64,000 bases of DNA, taken from NCBI RefSeq assembly GCF_002575655.3, contig NC_053039.3, positions 372,039,633 to 372,103,632 of the forward strand. Reading direction: 5' to 3'. Position numbers and translations under genes: made by a program. The notes beneath the pieces were generated by a model that saw only the letters and a list, made by a program, of their open reading frames with translations, ran no database searches and was not told the DNA's origin. Shown piece by piece: positions 58,173 to 64,000 of this stretch; the first letter of the stretch is position 1; each line of letters opens with the position of its first letter. The DNA is from Aegilops tauschii subsp. strangulata (lineage: Eukaryota; Streptophyta; Magnoliopsida; Poales; Poaceae).

Positions 58173-59540
58173 TGATAACCCACAAGTATAGGGGATCGCA
58201 ACAGTTTTCGAGGGTAGAGTATTCAACCCAAATTTATTGATTCGACACAAGGGGAGCCAAAGAATATTCTCAAGTATTAGCAATTGAGTTGTCAATTCAA
58301 CCACACCTGGAAAACTTAATATCTGCAGCAAAGTAGTATGGAAGTAACGGTAACGGTAGCAAAAGTAACAGTAGCAGTTTTGTAGTAATTGTAATAGTGG
58401 CAACGGAAAAGTAACTAAGCAAAGATCAATATGTGAAAAGCTCGTAGGCAATGGATCAGTGATGGATAATTATGTCGGATGCGATTCCTCATGCAACAGT
58501 TATAACATAGGGTGACACAGAACTAGCTCCAGTTCATCAATTTAACGTAGGCATGTATTCCGAACATAGTCATACGTGCTTATGGAAAAGAACTTGCATG
58601 ACATCTTTTGTCCTACCCTCCCGTGGCAGCGGGGTCCTATTGGAAACTAAGGGATATTAAGGCCTCCTTTTAATAGAGTACCGGACCAAAGCATTAACAC
58701 TTAGTGAATACATGAAATCCTCAAACTACGGTCATCACCGGGAGTGGTCCCAATTATTGTCACTTCGGGGTTACCAGATCATAACACATAGTAGGTGACT
58801 ATTGACTTGCAAGATAGGATCAAGAACTCACATATATTCATGAAAACATAATAGGTTCAGATATGAAATCATGGCACTCAGGCCCTAGTGACAAGCATTA
58901 AGCATAGCAAAGTCATAGCAACATCAATCTCAGAACATAATGGATACTAGGGATCAAACCCTAACAAAACTAACTCGATTACATGGTAAATCTCATCCAA
59001 CCCATCACCGTCCAGCAAACCTACGATGGAATTACTCACGCACGGCGGTGAGCATCATGAAATTGGTGATGGAGGAAGGTTGATGATGACGACGGTGATG
59101 GATTCCCCTCTCCGGAGCCCCGAACGGACTCCAGATCAGCTCTCCCAAGAGAGATTAGGGCTTGGCGGCGGCTCCATATCATAAAACACGATGAATCCTT
59201 CTCTCTGATTTTTTTCTCCCCGAACATGAATATATAGAGTTGGAGTTGAGGTCGGTGCAGCCTCAGGGGGCCCACGAGGCAGGGGGCGCCCCCCACCCTC
59301 GTGGACAGGGTGTGGCCCCCTGGTCTTGATTCTTTCGCCAGTATTTTTTATATATTCCAAAAATATTCTCCGTGAAGTTTCAGGTCATTCCGAGAACTTT
59401 TATTTCTGCACAAAAATAACACCATGGCAATTTTGCTGAAAACAGCGTTAGTCCGGGTTAGTTCCATTCAAATCATGCAAATTAGAGTCCAAAACAAGGG
59501 CAAAAGTGTTTGAAAAACTAGATACAATGGAGACGTATCA
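58173..59540 (-). repeat. 3' LTR of the WHAM-like element (minus)
   Basis: This LTR is 1368 bp, starts TGATAACCCACAAG and ends GGAGACGTATCA on the plus strand. The GC-rich hairpin arms are at 59272-59279 and 59297-59304, and the TATA text is near 59230. In the minus reading the 5' start is TGATACGTCTCCATTG. Confidence 0.9.
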
Positions 59541-60558
59541 ACTCCCCCAAGCTTAAACCTTTGCTTGTCCTCAAGCAATTCAGTTGATAAACTGAAAGTG
59601 ATAAAGAAAAACTTTTACAAACTCTGTTTGCTCTTGTTGTTGTAAATATGTAAAGCCAGTATTCAAGTTTTCAGCACAGATTATGAACTAACCATATTCA
59701 CAATAACACTTAGGTCTCATATTTACTCATATCAATGGCATAACCAACTAGCGAGCAATAATAATAAATCTCGGATGATAACACTTTCTCAAAACAATCA
59801 TAATATGATATAACAAGATGGTATCTCGCTAGCCCTTTCTAAGACCGCAAAACATAAATGCAGAGCACCTCTGAAGATCAATGACTGACTAAACATTGTA
59901 ATTCATGGTAAAAGAGATCCAGTCATAGTCATACTCAATGCAAACTAATAGTAATGGATGCAAATGACAGCGGTGCTCTCCAACTGGTGCTTTTTAATAA
60001 GAGGAGGATGACTCAACATAAAAGTAAATAGATAGGCCCTTCGCAGAGGGAAGCAGGGGTTTGTAGAGGTGCCAGAGCTCGATTTTGAATTAGAGATAAA
60101 TAATATTTTGAGCGGCACACTTTCATTGTCAACATAACAACTGAGAGATCTCGATATCTTCCATGCTACACACATTATAGGCGGTTCCCAAGCAGAATGG
60201 TAAAGTTTATACTCCCCCACTGCCAACAAGCATCAATCCATGGCTTGCCCGAAACAACGGGTGCCTCCAACTAACAACAGTCCTGGCGGAGTTTTGTTTG
60301 CAATTATTTTGATTTAAGCATGGGATTGGGCATCCCGGTGACCAGCCATTTTCTCGTGAGTGAGGAGCGGAGTCCATTCCTCTTGAGAATAACCCGCCTA
60401 GCATGGAAGATGCAGACAACCCTAGTTGATACATGAGCTATTCGAGCATACAAAACAAAATTTCATTTGAAGGTTTAGAGTTTGGCACATACAAATTTAC
60501 TTGGAATGACAGGTAGATACCGCATATAGGAAGGTATGATGGACTCATATGGAATAAC
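59541..60558 (-). other. 3' non-coding block of the WHAM-like element (minus)
   Basis: This block starts with the polypurine tract (ACTCCCCCAAGCTT, 59541-59554, plus-strand text) and is similar along its whole length to the region from about 9750 to 10765 of the plus copy. No coding frame is supported. Confidence 0.75.
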
Positions 60559-62470
60559 TGTAACACCCTGAGGATCATGCTACAGTAACTCTCTGTGATT
60601 AAGCTAATCATGTTGCTAAACAGGGCATGATCACATTTGGAATCACATTTCTTTTCAAACTCCTAATTCAAACTTCAATTAAAATTAAAGTGGGAAATAA
60701 AAGTTTTCAAAAATTTAAACAAAAATGTTCGGTGGGTGCCAAATAATACACTGGTAATTATGGTGGAGAAAACACATTTTTATAAAATACCTAAATACTT
60801 TTAAATGAAATAAAACAGAAAAGAAAATAAACAAATAAAAAGAAAATGCAAAAGAACACAGACAAAGAAAAAGAAAAAGGAGAAGGCCCCCCCCACAACA
60901 CCCCTGGCCCAACTGGGCCGACCCCCGGCCCAGCCCACCTCTCCCACTCGCCCCCTTCCTTGTTCCCCCGACCGGGGTCGGAACAGGGGCAGTCCCCGCC
61001 GCACCCCCTCGCCGGCGACGGGGAGGATAAGGTCGCCAGCTCCCCCCCGCCTCCTCGGGCCTCTCTCCCACTCACCCCCGCTCACCTCTCGGCCCCTGCG
61101 CCTCTCTCTTCCCCCCCCCCAGATCCGCGCCGCTCTTCCCTTCCCCACGCCCGACGCGGTCGCCGCCGTTCCCGTCGTTCACACGGCCACCGTGCCCACC
61201 TCGCCGCCCCACGTTGTCTCCAAGGACCGCCGTCGCCCGCTGCTTCGTCTGGTGCAGCCCGTTGGAGACCGGAGCCCCTACAACGAGCACACCGAGCTCG
61301 TCTTCAACTTCGGACGCCGGTGACCCCCTTCTTCCCCGGCGCCGATCTGCTGCTCCTAAGCCCCTCACCGGCCTCCGTGTGCCGCGCGGTGAGCCTCTCC
61401 CCCTCCTCCCCTGTCCTTTCTCTCTCGCGCGCCCCCTAGCGGCTTCCCCACGCGCGCCCGAACGCCGCGCCGCGGAGCTCGTCGTCGGCGTGTCTCCGGT
61501 GACCATTTGGTCATGGGCATAGGCCCGTTAGCTCGACCGCATCGTGCCGCACCCGCCTAGCTAGTTAGTTCGGCCGCTCGCGCGCTCTAACGCCGCACCC
61601 GCCCCAGCCCGAAGCACTTTGCCGCCGACGAGCTCGTAGCGCTCGCCCCCGCCCGTTCCAGCCGCTCCGGCCACCACCGTTGGACGCGCGACGCCGAGCC
61701 GCGTCGAACGCGCCCAGCCACGACCCCGCAGACCCCCTGTGCGCGAAACCCGCGCCCCTCCCGAGCCGCGCCGCCGCGTTTGGCTCGTCGGAGTTGCTCC
61801 AGCGCCGGCCGCCGACGTGGCTGGCCTGGGGCCCCCCAGTGCCACTACCAGTGGGCCCCGTGGGCCCCGTTGACTGGGTCCACCCAGTCAACATGCTGAC
61901 TGGGCAGGCCCAGCCACTGACATGCGGGCCCCGCCGCAAAAATTAAAAACAAAAAGAAAAAGACCCGCCCCATGTAGTGTAGCTCCTTGCTTGCGAGTAC
62001 TTTGGATGAGTACTCACGGTTGCTTCTCTCCCTCTTTCCCCCTTTCCTATCTATCTGGTTGTCGCAACCAGATGTTGGAGTCCAGGAGCCAGACGCCACC
62101 GTCGACGACGACACCTACGACACCGGAGGTGCCTACTACTACGTGCAGGCCGCTGACGACGACCAGGAGTAGTTAGGAGGATCCCTGGCAGGAGGCCTGC
62201 GCCTCGTTCGATCTGTACCCCAGTTTGTGCTAGCCTTCTTAAGGCAAACTTGTTTAACTTATGTCTGTACTCAGATATTGTTGCTTCCGCTGACTCATCT
62301 GTGATCGAGCACTTGTATTCGAGCCCTCGAGGCCCCTGGCTTGTATTATGATGCTTGTATGACTTATTTATGTTGTAGAGTTGTGTTGTGATATCTTCCC
62401 GTGAGTCCCTGACCTTGATCGTACACATTTGCGTGCATGATTAGTGTACGGTCAAATCGGGGGCGTCACA
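60559..62470 (+). repeat. 5' LTR of the last Gypsy element
   Basis: This 1912-bp LTR has a very GC-rich centre (about 60890-61560) made of CCG, CCTC and CGCC text. It gives open frames on both strands by composition. Near the end, 62068-62172 holds a short frame with DTYDTGGAYYYVQAAD, then a stop. Whether it is translated is unclear. Confidence 0.82.
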
Positions 62471-62473
62471 AGT

Positions 62474-62486
62474 TGGTATCAGAGCC
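62474..62486 (+). other. Primer binding site, initiator Met tRNA type
   Basis: TGGTATCAGAGCC lies three bases after the LTR end and is identical to the site of the SIRE-type Copia at 18980. Confidence 0.8.
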
Positions 62487-62805
62487 AACTGCCTGTAGGA
62501 ATCCCCCTTTCCACACTCCTTGGCCGAAGTCGAGTCTAGACATTACAAAACTTTTACTAACATGGCTGTGTGTCTTACGGGCCCACGTCGCCATTGGGTG
62601 GTACTAGTTTTTTTTACTCCTCGACCTTTACTCTGGGACTCTGAACTCTCTTCTACTCGGGTTAAACGAATTTACTGACTCTAACACTAGGATCCCGTGA
62701 CCGTATTCACCCCAAAGTTGGATAAGCCATAGTTTTTTCTTAGAATAGTATTTTGAACAATTCACACACTGTCATTTGACTCCTTTGAAACGTCTTTGCT
62801 TTCAG

Positions 62806-63564
62806 ATGGAACCCACGAGGCAGGTCGTTCGCCACACGATGGCCATTGGTGCCTCGGGATCACCTGCGATGCTAGCTGAGATGATGACCTATCTGGGTTA
62901 TCGCTGGCACCCTGAGTACACCGTCTACGAGGAGTACCAGGACTTTAACCAGGAGCAGTACCGTGCCATCGTCCACCTCTACTCTCGGGAGTACGACTCC
63001 ACTACTGTGCTGCACACCGCACATGGTGTTGGTGTGACCATCGATATGGCTGTCCACGATGCTGCCTATGCTGCTCTGACACGTCTTCGTGGAGAGTATC
63101 AGGAGTTGGACACCTCCCCTTTCAGGCACATTGCTATCGCATCTGATGTTGGTGCGGAGGGATACTATACTGCTGCCTACTCCACTGTCACCCGAGAGCC
63201 CTTCTACCATCAGCACCTTGTTCTGCATGCTGATGGGCTGGATCGAGCTAACCGAGCTCTTCGCCACGAGATGTACACCACCCGTCAGCACCTTTACCGT
63301 GCTCTGACGCTGCTGCACCCCTTTGTCCGATCTGGACAGGTACCGCGTACTGCGATCTACCCAGCCAGGACCATGATGCCCCACGGTGTCGGTTGGCCAG
63401 AGGTGGGAGGCTACTCTCCCGCACTTGGTCCTCTTCTGCCACCTGAGCGTCGGGCTCTACACCTGAGTATCCGTGGCCCCCAGTCTGCTGACGTGGAGGG
63501 CTATCCGTTGCCTCACTACCAGCAGTCGGGCTACGATTACCTCCACAGTACCTCTTGGGACTGA
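62806..63564 (+). CDS. Leader ORF upstream of gag, dsRBD-like pattern, unknown function
   Basis: The frame is intact for 252 codons from MEPTRQVVRHTMAIGASG to YDYLHSTSWD and a stop. The ATG lies one base after TTTGCTTTCAG, a good 3' splice site, which is why I prefer it to the in-frame start at 62776. Residues 20-95 show the spacing of a double-stranded RNA-binding domain: P-x-x-L-x-E near 20-25, HPEYTVYEE at 35-43, YRAIVHLYS at 52-60, HGVG at 73-76, and AVHDAAYAALTRL at 82-94. The Lys-Lys pair that contacts RNA in classical domains is absent. The C-terminal half (ALHLSIRGP, GYPLPHYQQSG) is unfamiliar. Similar leader ORFs are, as I recall, common in wheat gene models labelled uncharacterised. 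Confidence 0.6.
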   Translation: MEPTRQVVRHTMAIGASGSPAMLAEMMTYLGYRWHPEYTVYEEYQDFNQEQYRAIVHLYSREYDSTTVLHTAHGVGVTIDMAVHDAAYAALTRLRGEYQELDTSPFRHIAIASDVGAEGYYTAAYSTVTREPFYHQHLVLHADGLDRANRALRHEMYTTRQHLYRALTLLHPFVRSGQVPRTAIYPARTMMPHGVGWPEVGGYSPALGPLLPPERRALHLSIRGPQSADVEGYPLPHYQQSGYDYLHSTSWD

Positions 63565-63802
63565 TGTAGGCTTGCTTGTAGTGTTAGATGCATTCGCCGC
63601 GAGCCTGTGTGCCGCCTATGATGTTTTAGTCTATGTACTGAACTCTGTGTACTGAACTCTATGCATGACCCCTTTTGTAAGTTATGCCGACTACTATGTA
63701 GTAGCTATCGTGCTCCTTTCATTATGCATGTTTCATCATAAATGATTCTTGTCTTTGCAAATATTTTCCAATGCTGAACTACCCCTGTTATATATTAGCA
63801 GG

Positions 63803-64000
63803 ATGGTTAGACCAGGTGGTCGTGGTCGTGGTGGCGATGCCCCACCACCACCTGAGTACATGGCTGGTATGATCCAACAGTTTGAACTGAACCGCCAGTT
63901 CATGGAAAATATGATGGCTCAGTTTCCTCGCCCCAATATGAACCAGCAGCCAGCCCAAGTGACTCTTCAAGATTTCATACGCCTCAACCCAACCATCTAC
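63803..64000 (+). CDS. gag N-terminus of the last Gypsy element, partial
   Basis: The frame opens MVRPGGRGRGGDAPPPPE at 63803 and is open for 66 codons to the window edge. It includes MAGMIQQFELNRQFMENM and VTLQDFIRLNPTIY, typical of the start of gag in several plant Gypsy groups, just before the conserved gag core. The ATG follows TATATTAGCAG, a possible 3' splice site. It continues outside the window. Confidence 0.75.
   Translation, partial: MVRPGGRGRGGDAPPPPEYMAGMIQQFELNRQFMENMMAQFPRPNMNQQPAQVTLQDFIRLNPTIY

Larger units (their letters stand above)
974..64000 (+). mobile_element. SIRE/Maximus-type Copia retrotransposon, host of the nest, right end outside window
   Basis: The 5' LTR begins TGTTAGGGCATATC at 974 and ends CTTTCA at 18977. 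It is followed by an initiator-Met-type primer binding site and a long gag (19029) with a helical C-terminal region, as in the SIRE lineage. Protease, integrase, RT and RNase H follow in Copia order. Body pieces visible in the window are 974-1350, 17883-24614 and 37751-38509. Everything else from 1351 to at least 38510 onward is later insertion. The 3' LTR is not in the window. Many stops and frameshifts mark it as an old, dead copy. The family name is inferred from gag length and domain order. Confidence 0.8.
38510..64000 (-). mobile_element. Angela-like Copia retrotransposon (minus strand), right end outside window
   Basis: Its left end (the 3' LTR of the minus-strand element) starts TGTTGGGGAACG at 38510, after CCGCC (38505-38509), one side of its TSD. 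Visible parts are 38510-39068, about 44989-51806, and presumably more beyond the window. The interior reads gag (50168) to RNase H (46203) on the minus strand. The 3' LTR is split by a CACTA-like block and the 5' LTR by a Fatima-like Gypsy. It is opposite in orientation to the Angela-like element ending 760 bases to the left. Confidence 0.9.
51807..64000 (+). mobile_element. Fatima-like Gypsy retrotransposon, 3' end outside window
   Basis: The LTR starts TGAGGGAATCCTGG at 51807 and ends TTGACACCGACA at 52277, and the usual TTGGTGCTTTCATTGAGA follows. Gag and protease (52325-55533) are followed not by RT but by 1.3 kb of non-coding DNA and then a spliced antisense gene (58172-56834). That gene is broken by a WHAM-like insertion at 58173. 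It is therefore the RT-less, non-autonomous form. The family name rests on remembered LTR sequence. Confidence 0.82.
58173..64000 (-). mobile_element. WHAM-like Gypsy (minus strand), interrupted and running off the window
   Basis: The 3' LTR lies at 58173-59540, then the polypurine tract and about 1 kb of the non-coding 3' block follow. The sequence matches the plus copy up to GGAATAAC at 60558, where a new LTR begins. AGCAC (58168-58172) is the left TSD half. The rest of the element should resume to the right of the nested Gypsy. Confidence 0.85.
60559..64000 (+). mobile_element. Gypsy retrotransposon with leader ORF, running off the window
   Basis: The LTR at 60559-62470 starts TGTAACACCCTGAGG and ends GGGCGTCACA. 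It is followed by TGGTATCAGAGCC at 62474. The left TSD half should be ATAAC (60554-60558), because the WHAM-like sequence stops there. A leader ORF (62806-63564) precedes the gag ATG at 63803. The first coding frames are intact, unlike almost every other element here, so this is probably the youngest insertion. Family not named. Confidence 0.82.

Noticed and set aside
10083..60229. A 94-codon ORF at 10083-10367 is also open in the second WHAM-like copy at 60229-59945.
   Set aside because: Most differences between the two copies change the amino acid, so the frame is not under protein selection. It is open by chance in conserved non-coding DNA.
60846..61506. ORFs of up to 197 codons in the GC-rich centre of the last Gypsy LTR.
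   Set aside because: Pro/Ser/Arg low-complexity products open on both strands are a compositional effect.

Overview
This window looks like intergenic DNA of a large Triticeae genome (wheat, Aegilops or a close relative). I see no cellular host gene. Almost every base belongs to one nest of LTR retrotransposons, with one LINE and pieces of DNA transposons. Lineage is judged from element types remembered from wheat and barley (SIRE/Maximus-like, Angela/WIS/BARE-like, Sabrina-like, WHAM-like, Fatima-like, Sukkula-like). Those family names come from memory and were not checked against a repeat library. Boundaries, target-site duplications (TSDs) and nesting were read from the sequence.

Layout. 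(L0) 1-973 is a minus-strand Gypsy remnant. (L1) A SIRE-type Copia starts at 974 and runs past the window. (L2) Its 5' LTR is split by a minus-strand Sabrina-like Gypsy (1351-17882, TSD GGCAG). (L3) The 3' LTR of that Gypsy is split by a WHAM-like Gypsy (2636-12135, TSD GGGGG). The Copia coding region (19029-24614) is cut inside RNase H by an Angela-like Copia (24615-37750, TSD CGCCG). That Angela carries a 4.4-kb solo LTR (30947-35354, TSD CCTGA). The host Copia resumes at 37751 and is cut again at 38510 by a second Angela-like copy in the opposite orientation. One LTR of this copy holds a CACTA-like block (39069-44988) that contains a long-TIR element and a LINE (41027-44024, 18-bp TSD). Its other LTR is cut at 51807 by a Fatima-like Gypsy. 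The Fatima is cut at 58173 by a minus-strand WHAM-like copy, and that copy is cut at 60559 by a plus-strand Gypsy that leaves the window inside its gag.

How the parts work. The Copia elements once encoded full gag-protease-integrase-RT-RNase H polyproteins, but all copies here carry stops and frameshifts. The Sabrina-, WHAM- and Fatima-like Gypsy elements show gag or gag-protease but no reverse transcriptase or integrase, so they probably moved with enzymes supplied in trans. Three of the Gypsy elements carry extra genes: a sense ORF downstream of protease (WHAM-like), a spliced antisense gene (Fatima-like) and a leader ORF before gag with a dsRNA-binding-domain-like pattern (last element). 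These extra genes, a duplicated polypurine-tract motif shared by two Gypsy families, and a palindrome cluster hit by two independent insertions are the main points of interest.
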